33,686 nt of DNA from Bacteroidota bacterium (GCA_023390775.1 JAEWCF010000003.1:1-33686), one strand, 5' to 3'; shown: positions 1-7,635, numbered from the stretch's first letter. The notes: generated by a model from the sequence alone, not told the origin. Made by a program: numbers and translations.

Positions 1-227
1 TGGTCAAGGCCCACACCGACAACCGCGGAAGCGATGCCTACAACATGGCCCTCTCGGACCGCAGGGCCCGTTCAACGGTCCAGTACGTACGCAGCAAGGG
101 AATCGCCGCCGAACGCATCTCGGGCAAGGGATACGGCGAGACCGAGCCCAAGGTGGACTGCGGCACCGGCTGCACCGAGGAGCAGCACGCCCAGAACAGG
201 CGAAGCGAGTTTATCATCGTCAAGTAA
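1..227 (+). CDS. OmpA-family C-terminal domain protein (5' truncated by window edge)
   Basis: The reading frame is open from base 3 and ends at TAA 225-227. About 74 residues are visible, corresponding to the last part of an OmpA/MotB-like peptidoglycan-binding domain. Seen directly: an HTDNRG motif near the left edge, then LSDRRA, a YxRSKGI segment, GYGE, and the closing NRRSEF. In this family the Asp of TD and the Arg of NRRSEF bind the diaminopimelate of the peptide stem, so the domain should anchor an outer-membrane protein or lipoprotein to the cell wall. The two cysteines in the segment just before NRRSEF are a common flavobacterial variation. The N-terminal part, which would show whether this is a porin-like barrel, a lipoprotein or a TPR-OmpA protein such as T9SS PorE, lies outside the window. 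A strong terminator follows. Confidence 0.93.
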   Translation, partial: VKAHTDNRGSDAYNMALSDRRARSTVQYVRSKGIAAERISGKGYGETEPKVDCGTGCTEEQHAQNRRSEFIIVK

Positions 228-249
228 TTTTTTTACAATAAGAGAGAAG

Positions 250-274
250 GCCTCCCATTGGGAGGCTTTTTTTT
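250..274 (+). terminator. Rho-independent terminator of the OmpA-family gene
   Basis: A perfect 7-bp stem (GCCTCCC 250-256 with GGGAGGC 260-266) around an ATT loop is followed directly by eight T residues (267-274). It lies 22 bp after the stop codon at 227. Confidence 0.9.
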
Positions 275-334
275 GGGCGCGATGGTGCGAGCGGGCAAAG
301 GCAGGGCAGAGGTTTGGCCGGAGGAGCTTGGAGT

Positions 335-367
335 AAACCTCAAAGGTCTTCAAGACCTTTGAGGTTT
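335..367. repeat. CCTCAAAGG palindrome, collapsed copy of a MITE-like element
   Basis: A perfect 16-bp inverted repeat (335-350 with 352-367) has a single-base centre. Its arms carry the same ACCTCAAAGGT ends as the larger elements at 475-544 and 7636-7702 but lack the 40-bp core. It looks like the two terminal repeats joined after loss of the core, or the minimal founder unit. As RNA it would form a long hairpin followed by TTTT, so it could also act as a weak terminator. Confidence 0.75.
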
Positions 368-474
368 TAAGTTAAGCCGGGGATCTGGGATTTAAGTACG
401 GGAAAACCGTAGATCTTCAAAAAAATTAAAGGCACCTCAAGCGTTGTTTTTGCCACATCGCCATGGCTGAAAAC

Positions 475-544
475 AACCTCAAAGGTTTTATTCCGCTGCG
501 CTCCATACAGTTCGGCTTTGCCTCGGGTTAAAAACCTTTGAGGT
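475..544. repeat. MITE-like repeat, copy A (CCTCAAAGGTTTT termini, conserved core)
   Basis: Terminal inverted repeats of 14 bp (476-489 and 531-544) enclose a core of about 41 bp beginning ATTCCGCTGCGCTCC. The core differs at only about four positions from the core of the copy at 7636-7702. No open reading frame fits inside, so any movement would depend on enzymes elsewhere. Core plus termini conserved at two unrelated intergenic sites identifies a dispersed repeat family. Confidence 0.85.
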
Positions 545-663
545 CAAAATTACCTTTGAACCTGCAGCGTTGTCTGCGCAAAAACCGCATCTTTTGTTAA
601 ACAACCATGAAGAGGAAAAGTAGCTTGATGTTAGAATCCGGCAGATTCCAAATACCCACACCC

Positions 664-712
664 ATTACCCATAACACAACTCATAACTCACAACTCACAA
701 CCCACGACCCAC
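664..712. repeat. Heptamer tandem array, AACTCAC type
   Basis: Consecutive 7-bp units read AACTCAT (678), AACTCAC (685), AACTCAC (692), AACCCAC (699) and GACCCAC (706). Two degenerate units in the same phase lie upstream (664 and 671). The array ends 4 bp before the structured element at 717. Unlike the heptamer arrays at 26929-27048 and 32090-32236, I see no clear inverted partner arm. The unit length of 7 argues against a coding repeat. Confidence 0.8.
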
Positions 713-716
713 CCCC

Positions 717-826
717 GCGTGAGCGATGGAAGCGACCCGAGGCCAAAGGCCGAATTGGCGAAGCACATCCTTTTTACAAAGCATCGCGGCGTAAAAAGAT
801 ACAGCATACAGCGCGACGGCGCCGCA
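717..826 (+). repeat. Structured dispersed element, copy 1
   Basis: Conserved blocks in order are GATGGAAGCG (725-734), ATCCTTTT (767-774), AAAGATA (795-801) and ACAGCGCG. The same blocks in the same order occur on the minus strand at 13438-13352. CTTTTTAC (770-777) pairs with GTAAAAAG (791-798). Copy 1 has about 30 extra bases, including a GGCC-AAA-GGCC hairpin, between the first two blocks. It could be a small structured RNA or a REP-like DNA repeat. It should be compared with the Flavo-1 RNA motif, whose identity with this element I cannot verify. Confidence 0.6.
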
Positions 827-944
827 AAATCTCGATAAATGGGAGAATGTTCGTTGGCGCCGGCACGCCCAAATCAGTCCTAAGCTGTCTTTTTAAGCCC
901 ATAGCGGGGCTCACCGTCTAATTTCTGTCCAAACCACAGCGCAT

Positions 945-969
945 AAAAAAACCGCCCTTAGAAGGCGGC
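945..969 (-). terminator. Terminator of the lipocalin-like / receptor operon
   Basis: On the minus strand a GCCGCC...GGCGG hairpin (stem 952-956 with 964-968, extended by CTT/AAG with one bulge) is followed by seven T residues (plus-strand A at 945-951). It sits 22 bp beyond the stop of the gene at 991-1434. Confidence 0.8.
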
Positions 970-990
970 TTTTGAATTTTTCAGGAATAT

Positions 991-1434
991 TTATTCTCCC
1001 TGATCTTTCGCGTATTTGAGAAACTCAAGATTCCCATCGGTATTGGTATAAACCAGGACCATCATGGCGGGTGTCAAGGAAAGAACGTCACGGCGGAATT
1101 CCTCGGCGCCGACTGTAAATTCCAGATTGCCATCCACCAGTTCCCAAGTACCTTCCCGGGTCACGGTGGCGCAATTCCCCTCGATGTTCAGGTTGTTGTC
1201 CGAAGACATAAACATAGTTCCTTCAAATGTAAGGTCGTCAGGAGCACAAGTGTCGGCGGCGTCAACGTAATTGATCGCTCCCGAGCTGTTGATGGTCCCA
1301 ACCTCTTCCAATACCCACCGCCCTGAAATGACGTCGGGGGCCACGTAATCCTGCGCATCGTCATCCTCTTCGCATGACGTAAAGGAAAAGGCCAGAGCGA
1401 GAGCAGTTGCGAGGGCATATATTTTTCTGTTCAT
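991..1434 (-). CDS. Lipocalin-like domain lipoprotein
   Basis: A 147-residue protein with a lipoprotein signal. The N-terminus MNRKIYALATALALAFSFTS is followed by Cys and then EEDDDA, a typical Bacteroidota lipobox with an acidic stretch that may favour surface export. The mature part opens with an ISGRWVLEEV-type strand and has GTWELVDGNLEFTV later. This is the pattern of small beta-barrel lipocalin-like lipoproteins (Pfam Lipocalin_4 group), which often carry the GxW start. I chose the ATG at 1434 because it gives a clean signal peptide; in-frame ATGs at 1440 and 1458 would only add a few residues. The ligand is unknown. It is last in the minus-strand unit with the receptor and DUF5689 lipoprotein, 39 bp downstream, so it may be a periplasmic or surface accessory of that system. 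Confidence 0.8.
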   Translation of the reverse strand: MNRKIYALATALALAFSFTSCEEDDDAQDYVAPDVISGRWVLEEVGTINSSGAINYVDAADTCAPDDLTFEGTMFMSSDNNLNIEGNCATVTREGTWELVDGNLEFTVGAEEFRRDVLSLTPAMMVLVYTNTDGNLEFLKYAKDQGE

Positions 1435-1445
1435 GGACATAAAGT

Positions 1446-1469
1446 TTAAAAGGGCCACTTGCGCGGCCC
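1446..1469 (-). other. Intercistronic hairpin between DUF5689 and lipocalin-like genes
   Basis: GGGCC (1452-1456) and GGCCC (1465-1469) form a 5-bp GC stem, followed on the minus strand by TTTT. It is short for a full terminator. It may partly terminate or protect the upstream mRNA, lowering expression of the last gene. This is inference from the sequence alone. Confidence 0.4.
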
Positions 1470-1473
1470 GTTA

Positions 1474-2844
1474 TTAATTCTGGTTTCCGTAAACCTCGAT
1501 GTTGTCGATCTGGTACGTTGACGTGATGCTGTTGGTACCGCCTACATAACGGAATGAAATGTAAACCGTTCCCGACAGGCCTGAAAGATCCACGTTGCCC
1601 GAGCTAGTGAAATCGGTTGGATAGGACTGCGTCTGTGCGGCAAAAGTCGCAGGCAACTGAACCCATGTCGCGGCGTTTACTGCCTCTACAGTTCCACTGC
1701 CATCGTAGTCGGTAGAAGCCCAAACCGTAACCGCCTCGCCGTTCGCAAAACCGATTTTGGAACCGAAACGCAGGAATTCGCTTGAAGTCGCATCCAGGTT
1801 GATGCCCGGAGTGATAAGCCTTGTATCCACGTTGTTTTCGGCAGGGTTAAGGCCGAAAGGCGAGAACTGAGCGTATTTATTACCGGAGAATGTGCGGGCT
1901 TCCCATTTTTCGGCGCCACCGTTCATTGAAACGTTTGTCCAACCCGGAAGGGCGATAAACTGGTTGTTTCCTGTTGAAGAGATGCTCTCGAAATTCTCGG
2001 AGAAGATAGGGGAGAGGCGTGGTCCGTCAAGCATGATGTCGCGCTCGGTGCGGGCCATGAACTGGTAGTCGCTTCCGAATTTTGTCAATACACCGCGAAC
2101 TTTTCCGCGTCCTTCGGCTACTTCCTTGGCCGCGAAATTGGCGAATGAGCTCGTGCGGAAAATGATCGTGTTGCCGGCATCGTCCTGCAGGTAGTGGTTG
2201 GTTGCGCCGCCCAGGTCGTTGTTAGGATCGTAATATGTTTTTCCAAGGGCAGCATCGGTAAACTGAACATCGGTCAATTCGATCAATGTGTTGATGTTGG
2301 CGTCGTTCTTTGCCTCGTTGATGGTCATGGTGCGGACAAGTTCCGACTCGGGAACGATCTGGCAAGAGCGGTTCAATACGCTGCGGTATTGTGACTCAGG
2401 CATACGGCCAACAGAGGCAACTCCCGATGAGTTTACGAAGATGGCCCCAAAACGGACACCTCCATTATATACGTCGGTATAAAGGTCCTTCATCTTGATC
2501 AGGACGCGGCGCCCCGGTTCAAAGTTCACGAATGTGGAAGTCACGTCCACCGGCACGCTGAAACCTTTAACAGGCCCGTCCTCAGGCAAGGTCTGGAAAG
2601 AGATGGTCTTGAAGAAGTTTCCGCCTTCATCGCTTGACGTCACGTAAGCTTCGATGACATCGTCGCCGGTGTACTGCGCAAGCGTTGCCGATGCTGGAAT
2701 TTCAGAAACCTCCTTGGTCTTTACCAAAGTGGTCTCGGTACAATCAAAATTTGGGATCGGGTACTCGTCATCATTGACGCAGGCAGTGAAAACCCCTGCC
2801 GAAAGGGCTGCCACCAGGGCCGATTTAAGGAAATTAGTTTTCAT
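1474..2844 (-). CDS. DUF5689-domain lipoprotein with C-terminal beta-sandwich
   Basis: A 456-residue lipoprotein. The signal MKTNFLKSALVAALSAGVFT is followed by Cys-VNDDEY. The first half (about residues 30-270) matches the DUF5689 pattern: a YVTSSDEGGNFFKTISFQ segment, then an OB-fold-like stretch (INTLIELTDVQF, QDDAGNTIIFRTSSFANF, GKVRGVLTKFG, MARTERDI). That stretch resembles the OB domains found beside secreted nucleases. The second half (about 285-456) starts with FSENFESI and ends with TYQIDNIEVYG, typical of a choice-of-anchor or MAM-like carbohydrate-binding sandwich. The start at 2844 is chosen for the signal peptide; the frame stays open further upstream only into the receptor gene. 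It lies 13 bp after the receptor stop, so the two are co-transcribed. It probably acts as the surface lipoprotein partner of the receptor, in the position of a SusD-like protein. The substrate is unproven. Confidence 0.87.
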   Translation of the reverse strand: MKTNFLKSALVAALSAGVFTACVNDDEYPIPNFDCTETTLVKTKEVSEIPASATLAQYTGDDVIEAYVTSSDEGGNFFKTISFQTLPEDGPVKGFSVPVDVTSTFVNFEPGRRVLIKMKDLYTDVYNGGVRFGAIFVNSSGVASVGRMPESQYRSVLNRSCQIVPESELVRTMTINEAKNDANINTLIELTDVQFTDAALGKTYYDPNNDLGGATNHYLQDDAGNTIIFRTSSFANFAAKEVAEGRGKVRGVLTKFGSDYQFMARTERDIMLDGPRLSPIFSENFESISSTGNNQFIALPGWTNVSMNGGAEKWEARTFSGNKYAQFSPFGLNPAENNVDTRLITPGINLDATSSEFLRFGSKIGFANGEAVTVWASTDYDGSGTVEAVNAATWVQLPATFAAQTQSYPTDFTSSGNVDLSGLSGTVYISFRYVGGTNSITSTYQIDNIEVYGNQN

Positions 2845-2857
2845 AGTTGAATTTTTT

Positions 2858-5734
2858 TTAGAAGTTGAGATAGAGGTTAACGAAGTACGTGCGTCCGTAA
2901 CCATAGAAATATTTAGGGGCAAATGCCGGCGTTCCACTCGAGACGTCCTGGTTGAGTTCGCGGTAATTCGAGTTACGCGCCTGCTCAAAGCCGCCGGTCT
3001 TGTATGTAATGTCAAACACATTGTTCACGCTTGCAAAAAAGCCGAGCGTCTTTCCGTCAATCCTCCACGACTTTCCACCGGTAAGGTTTACAAGCGTAAA
3101 GCTATCGAATTCCTCCTGCTTCAGCAATTGGCGGGCGCGTGCCTCGTCAACTTCGGGGAAGGGGAACCCGCTGATATCGGCAGGGTTTTCGAAAAAGTTA
3201 TCGGTCCTTAATAACGGGGCGATGTCGAGATAATTGTTGGCCAGGTAGTTAACATTGGCTCCAACCCACCAGAATTTAGGATCGCGGTACTCGAGCCCTG
3301 CTGACAATGCGGTTTGCGGCATTCCCGGCAGGCGGTATCCTTTCATGGTCGCACGGCCGAAGTTTGTGAGCGGATTCGGGTTTTCGGGCGACGCAAGCGC
3401 ATCCTGGTTCAGACGAACAAGCGGGTTGTTGTCATAAGTGTATTCACCGTAAGCGGCGCTACCGATGAATTTCAAGGTCGACGTGAACTGGTATTCGAGG
3501 CCAAGCTCGGCACCGATGTGTTTTTTGGAAATGTCGCTGACGGTCTCGGCTACAAAAGCGTCGCCTCCATCACCGCCGTCGTCTTCGAAAATACCTTCAC
3601 CGAAGAAGAATGAAGTTTCGGTGGCGTTCTGGATTTTGGAGAAATAACCGGTCAGGCGCCCCTTGAACTTAGGCGTGCGGACAACGTATGATGCGTCGGC
3701 GCTGGCGATGTTTTCGCTTTCGATGCCGGGCAGGATATTGTTGTTCAGGCGCGCGTTCGGGAACACGTTTCGCATGTTCGGCGCCTTGGTCATGTAGGCT
3801 CCGTTTACCACGAATGCATGCTGGCCGGTCAGCTTATAGGTAACGCCACCCTTGAAACCGAAGTTCTCGAACAAAACCTTGTTACTGTGCCCGTACGAAT
3901 TGGTCGGGTAGTACCCGTTGCGGTAAAGTCCTTCGCGGTAGTATTCGCTGCGGGAGAAAGTCTGTCCGATGTAGAAATCGAATTTCGTATAGGTGAACTT
4001 GAACTGCGCGAATGCGTCCATTACGGTCGCGAACAGGTTGTAGTTGTAGCCGTACTCATCGCCCTCACCTACCACGCGGTCAGGATTGTTGATGTCCGAT
4101 TGGGTCTGCAGCCCTTCGCCGAAGGTATCGATGTCGCGGTAGTACAATCCGCCCAAAAGGTCAAGGAGGTGCTGGTAATTGTGCGATTTCAGCCTGCGGA
4201 AGCTTGCGCCTGCATTGAGGTTGATGTTCTCTGCAATCTGGCTGTTCAGGATAGAGTTCGCGCTGAATTGCTTGTCATCGGTGCGGTCTTCATACAATAC
4301 GTAGAAACTTTCGGATGGCGCGCGGCCCACTTCAACACCGTTCTCGATTACCGGCACCGTGTTGGCGCGGTACATCGCTTCCCAGTCAATCTGGCGCTGG
4401 CCGAGGAATTTTGCATCAAGCGGATTGGTCGCCGCAAGGAAATTTGGAGTCCAGATTCCGCCAAGCCCGCCCGGAGCGTAAGCCGATGGATCCTGCCCAT
4501 TCACCACATCCGGATTATTTTCGTAAAGCGACGTGAAGTAGCTTGGAAGGTTTCGGTAATAGGTAGGGTCGGGGTTGTTGACACCCGTGAAATCCAGCCT
4601 GCTGTTCCCGATGGAACCGGTTTGGTAGGCCAGGTTGGTATTGAGGTTGGTGCGGTCGGAAAGTTTCCAGTAGTGCCCGAGGATCGTGATCGGCTCCTCG
4701 ACGTCCTTGTTGCGCGAGTTGCGTTTCTTGCCATCCTGCCAGCCCCAGTATGAGTTGTATTTGATGCCGGCGATGCTTGTTACTTCATCGGTATTGGGCG
4801 AATTCTTTCCGCGGCTGTTTTGCGCGTAGATCGAAGTCAGGTTGATCGAGTGATTGTCTGAGATTTTCTTTTCCACACTGGCGAACAACGAGTTGGCGCT
4901 GTAATCGGTGCCTTCGAAATAGCCCTCGACAGCCCAGCGGCGGCCACCTGAAATGACGTAAGCCCATCCGTCGGCATTCATGCCCGAAGCGTGCGTGCCC
5001 ATCATCCTCCAGTTGTAATTGGTATTGGTTCCCGAGAATGAAATCCTTGAACCCGGGCGGTAAATAGAGGCGCGGGTGTTGATCTCCTGCGTTCCCAGGA
5101 TCCCGCCGAAGGTGTAATCGGACGGCGCCGATCCCATCGTGAATTCCTGGTTGCGGGTCGCATCGTTCAAACCTCCCCAGTTGCTCCACTGCGGCCTGCC
5201 ATCGTAGATTTTGTTCATCACAACTCCGTTGATCATCGTGGTCCCGTACTCGTTGTCGAGTCCACGGATCCTGAATCGGGCCTGTCCCCAATTAAAAGCC
5301 GCGGTCTGCTGGAAAGCATCGCGCGAAGCCTGCAGGAGCCCTGCCGTACTTTCGGATCCGCTGTTGTCGTCACCAAGATCGTTTTCGGTGATTGTGATCA
5401 GGCTGAGTTCCTGCTCTGAGGTGATGTCTTCCTCAAGGGCGACGGTCCCAAGCTCAACCATCTGACCCTGAACGATTTCAACAGGAATCAACTGGTCGCG
5501 GTAACCTGCACTTTTGATCTGAAGCAACTTTGATCCCACTTCCACGTTCTCATACGTGAAACGACCCATCGCATCGGTTACCTGCGTCTGGTTCGTGTTC
5601 TGGATGGAAGTCACAACGTTTTGCATCGGCTTCTGAGTCTTCGCATCCACGACCGTACCGGTGACGCCGGTTGTCTGGGCAAAGGACACGATGGCCTGCA
5701 TCACCAATAAAGTACTTAAAAGAATTTTTCTCAT
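2858..5734 (-). CDS. TonB-dependent outer-membrane receptor with carboxypeptidase-like regulatory domain
   Basis: 958 residues. The signal peptide is about 1-20 (ends SFAQ). A carboxypeptidase D regulatory-like beta domain spans about 22-105 (GVTGTVVDAKTQKPMQNV, then DAMGRFTYENV). The plug is roughly 110-240 with FRIRGLDNEYGTTMINGVVM, followed by a long barrel rich in Tyr/Asn/Gly. The last residue is Phe (NLYLNF), as expected for Bam-dependent barrel insertion. The length is usual for Bacteroidota receptors. It imports a substrate across the outer membrane using TonB-ExbBD energy. The neighbours, a DUF5689/OB-fold lipoprotein downstream and a secreted nuclease/phosphatase divergent at 5864, suggest a nucleic-acid- or phosphate-related ligand. 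This is inference. No SusD homologue is present. Confidence 0.93.
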   Translation of the reverse strand: MRKILLSTLLVMQAIVSFAQTTGVTGTVVDAKTQKPMQNVVTSIQNTNQTQVTDAMGRFTYENVEVGSKLLQIKSAGYRDQLIPVEIVQGQMVELGTVALEEDITSEQELSLITITENDLGDDNSGSESTAGLLQASRDAFQQTAAFNWGQARFRIRGLDNEYGTTMINGVVMNKIYDGRPQWSNWGGLNDATRNQEFTMGSAPSDYTFGGILGTQEINTRASIYRPGSRISFSGTNTNYNWRMMGTHASGMNADGWAYVISGGRRWAVEGYFEGTDYSANSLFASVEKKISDNHSINLTSIYAQNSRGKNSPNTDEVTSIAGIKYNSYWGWQDGKKRNSRNKDVEEPITILGHYWKLSDRTNLNTNLAYQTGSIGNSRLDFTGVNNPDPTYYRNLPSYFTSLYENNPDVVNGQDPSAYAPGGLGGIWTPNFLAATNPLDAKFLGQRQIDWEAMYRANTVPVIENGVEVGRAPSESFYVLYEDRTDDKQFSANSILNSQIAENINLNAGASFRRLKSHNYQHLLDLLGGLYYRDIDTFGEGLQTQSDINNPDRVVGEGDEYGYNYNLFATVMDAFAQFKFTYTKFDFYIGQTFSRSEYYREGLYRNGYYPTNSYGHSNKVLFENFGFKGGVTYKLTGQHAFVVNGAYMTKAPNMRNVFPNARLNNNILPGIESENIASADASYVVRTPKFKGRLTGYFSKIQNATETSFFFGEGIFEDDGGDGGDAFVAETVSDISKKHIGAELGLEYQFTSTLKFIGSAAYGEYTYDNNPLVRLNQDALASPENPNPLTNFGRATMKGYRLPGMPQTALSAGLEYRDPKFWWVGANVNYLANNYLDIAPLLRTDNFFENPADISGFPFPEVDEARARQLLKQEEFDSFTLVNLTGGKSWRIDGKTLGFFASVNNVFDITYKTGGFEQARNSNYRELNQDVSSGTPAFAPKYFYGYGRTYFVNLYLNF

Positions 5735-5789
5735 AAATAAGTTTGTATTAATTTCTTACCGCGTTTGTTGGTATAAACTAAACGGCCGG

Positions 5790-5797
5790 CAAATGTA
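5790..5797 (-). promoter_or_regulatory. Candidate -7 box (TAnnTTTG) for the receptor operon
   Basis: The minus strand reads TACATTTG, a perfect match to the Bacteroidota -7 consensus, 55 bp before the start codon at 5734. I found no TTG at the expected 17-23 bp upstream, so support rests on the -7 box and its position. Confidence 0.4.
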
Positions 5798-5817
5798 CAG
5801 CATTTAATAATATTATC

Positions 5818-5825
5818 TACTTTTG
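5818..5825 (+). promoter_or_regulatory. Candidate -7 box for the secreted nuclease gene
   Basis: TACTTTTG matches TAnnTTTG exactly, 38 bp before the start at 5864. No good -33 TTG is visible. Together with the box at 5790-5797 this gives back-to-back divergent promoters in a 129-bp intergenic space. Confidence 0.45.
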
Positions 5826-5863
5826 GCGCAAACTTTGTATAGCCGATTTGACGATAAGATAAC

Positions 5864-6976
5864 ATGGATTTTATGAGAATTAAAAATTTAATTGCCCTGT
5901 TCATTGTGGTATTCGCAACAACAGGTGCAATTTCGCAGGAAAAAAAGTACATTGTGCACACGGTCGGGGTCTGGAACCTCGAGAACATCTTCGACACCAT
6001 CAATGACCCCAAAATCAACGACGACGAGTGGACCCCCACCGGCACACCGCGCTGGACGGGTGACAAGTACAAGAAAAAACTGGAGAATCTGGCGCGCGTG
6101 ATTTCGGAAATCGGGACTGCCGAGAACCCGAACCCACCGACCCTCCTGGGCGGTTCCGAAATCGAGAACAGGAAAGTGCTGGAAGATCTCGTCAAACAAC
6201 CTAAACTTATTTCCAAGGATTACGGTATCATTCATTTCGATTCGCCGGACAGGCGCGGGATCGATGTGGCGCTTTTGTACCAGAAGAAGCATTTCAAACC
6301 CACCAGCTATGTCAATGTTCCGCTGATGATCTACAATGACGGTACATCGGCGAAGGCCAAAAAGGAAGCTGAGGAAAAAACCGATGACGAAGTCCAGGCT
6401 GACCTTTCATCCCGCCGAATCTATACACGCGACCAATTGCTGGTCACCGGCTTACTGGACGGGGAGGAAGTCAACGTAATTGTTTGCCACTGGCCATCGC
6501 GGTCCGGCGGCGAGAAAAAAAGCGCACCGCTTCGTGAGGCAGCCGCCGCGCTGACAAAAAAAATCACTGATTCCCTGCAGGCCATCAAACCGGACGCAAA
6601 GGTTATCGTGCTCGGTGACCTGAACGACGGAAGTTTCAACAAGAGCGTGAAAGTAGTCCTTGGCGCAAAAGGCAAGAAAGCCGATGTCCAGGACAAAGGA
6701 ATTTACAATCCCTTTGAAAGCATGGCGAATAAGGGAATGGGAACCATCGGGTACAGGGATGCCTGGGATATTTTTGACATCATTATGGTCACCGAACCCT
6801 TTATCCGTGAAGGCTATGATTCGTTCCGATATTGGAAGGCCGGTATCTACAACAAACCGTACATGATCACGACACAGGGTCAATATAAAGGATACCCGCT
6901 CAGGCACTCGCAAACCGAAGTCGGATTCAGCGACCACTTCCCGGTATATATTTATCTTATAAAGGAGAAAAAGTAA
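5864..6976 (+). CDS. Secreted endonuclease/exonuclease/phosphatase (EEP) family protein
   Basis: 370 residues with a hydrophobic signal segment (about 7-24, ends AISQ), so probably periplasmic or secreted. The EEP (DNase I-like) active-site set is present in order: WNLEN with Asn38; SEIEN with the metal-binding Glu99; DSPDRRGID (127-134); CHWPSR with His209; GDLND with Asp252 and Asn254; and FSDHFPV with the Asp357-His358 pair. All expected catalytic groups are intact. The family cleaves phosphodiesters or phosphomonoesters; nuclease versus lipid or nucleotide phosphatase cannot be told from sequence. It is divergent from the receptor/DUF5689 operon, an arrangement that fits scavenging of extracellular DNA or organic phosphate. 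A strong UUCG terminator follows. Confidence 0.92.
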   Translation: MDFMRIKNLIALFIVVFATTGAISQEKKYIVHTVGVWNLENIFDTINDPKINDDEWTPTGTPRWTGDKYKKKLENLARVISEIGTAENPNPPTLLGGSEIENRKVLEDLVKQPKLISKDYGIIHFDSPDRRGIDVALLYQKKHFKPTSYVNVPLMIYNDGTSAKAKKEAEEKTDDEVQADLSSRRIYTRDQLLVTGLLDGEEVNVIVCHWPSRSGGEKKSAPLREAAAALTKKITDSLQAIKPDAKVIVLGDLNDGSFNKSVKVVLGAKGKKADVQDKGIYNPFESMANKGMGTIGYRDAWDIFDIIMVTEPFIREGYDSFRYWKAGIYNKPYMITTQGQYKGYPLRHSQTEVGFSDHFPVYIYLIKEKK

Positions 6977-6979
6977 AAC

Positions 6980-7005
6980 AAAGGTTGGTTCGCCAACCTT
7001 TTTTT
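6980..7005 (+). terminator. Rho-independent terminator with TTCG tetraloop
   Basis: AAGGTTGG (6981-6988) pairs with CCAACCTT (6993-7000) around TTCG, then T-rich to 7005. It ends the EEP gene and separates it from the dioxygenase gene. Confidence 0.92.
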
Positions 7006-7029
7006 ATTCGTAAATTCGAAAGAAAAACC

Positions 7030-7566
7030 ATGGTCAGCCAACCTTTTAACCTAAATAAGTGGATTTTGGAAAACCGGCACCTTCTCAAGCCACCGGTAGG
7101 AAATAAAAGTATTTTTCCCGATGCCGACGACTATATCGTGATGGTGGTGGGCGGGCCAAATGCGCGCAAAGACTATCATTACAACGAGACCGAGGAACTT
7201 TTTTACCAACTCGAGGGCGAAATCACGGTTTTCGTCCAGGTGGAGGGGCAAAAACAGGAATTGAAATTGGGCCCGGGCGACATGTATTTGCATCCCGCCA
7301 AAACCCCGCACTCGCCGGTTCGCACGGAAGGTTCGGTGGGGCTGGTGGTGGAGCGCAAGCGCGCGGGCAAGGGATTTACCGACGGATTGCTTTGGTTTTG
7401 CGACAATTGCAACCACAAACTCCATGAGGTTTATTTTGAACTTCACGATATCGAGCAGGACTTTTTGCCGCATTACAAAACATTCTACAATTCTATTGAA
7501 CTGCGGACCTGCGATAAATGCGGGCATGTCATGGATGCTGATAGTCGTTACATGAGAGAAGATTAA
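7030..7566 (+). CDS. nbaC: 3-hydroxyanthranilate 3,4-dioxygenase
   Basis: 178 residues, the length of bacterial HAAO. It opens the ring of 3-hydroxyanthranilate with O2 to give aminocarboxymuconate semialdehyde, the precursor of quinolinate (NAD) or of catabolism. The cupin carries the family signature GPNARKDYHYNETEELFYQ, with Arg46, His50 and Glu56, and PAKTPHSP with His94; Arg98 follows. These line up with the iron ligands and substrate Arg of characterised HAAO with an offset of one residue. The C-terminus has two Cys pairs, CDNC (124-127) and CDKC (161-164), the rubredoxin-like site of bacterial enzymes. The frame continues upstream into the terminator, so the ATG at 7030 is taken as start. 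No other kynurenine gene lies in the window. Confidence 0.95.
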   Translation: MVSQPFNLNKWILENRHLLKPPVGNKSIFPDADDYIVMVVGGPNARKDYHYNETEELFYQLEGEITVFVQVEGQKQELKLGPGDMYLHPAKTPHSPVRTEGSVGLVVERKRAGKGFTDGLLWFCDNCNHKLHEVYFELHDIEQDFLPHYKTFYNSIELRTCDKCGHVMDADSRYMRED

Positions 7567-7635
7567 ATCACTTTTGGAACATTGGGCTTGTCCTCCCCGG
7601 GCCAACAAATCGCTTCCAGAAATGTTAAAAAAAAT

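Larger units (their letters stand above)
275..944. other. Gene-free interval rich in repeats
   Basis: Between the OmpA terminator and the lipocalin-like gene I see no credible gene. The interval holds the collapsed palindrome (335-367), repeat copy A (475-544), a heptamer array (about 664-712) and a structured element (717-826). A frame at 607-921 is open, but it translates the heptamer array into low-complexity TH/NSQL-type peptide and then a basic segment without protein character. Confidence 0.7.

Noticed and set aside
664..712. Possible CRISPR array or phage-related repeat
   Set aside because: Units are contiguous 7-mers without spacers, and no cas genes are present.
607..921. Open frame of 104 codons in the first intergenic interval
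   Set aside because: It translates the heptamer array and the structured element; low complexity, no RBS, no protein-like pattern.
3818..4753. 311-codon open frame antisense to the TonB receptor
   Set aside because: The receptor frame is intact through this region with plug and barrel features; the antisense translation shows no motifs or signal peptide.
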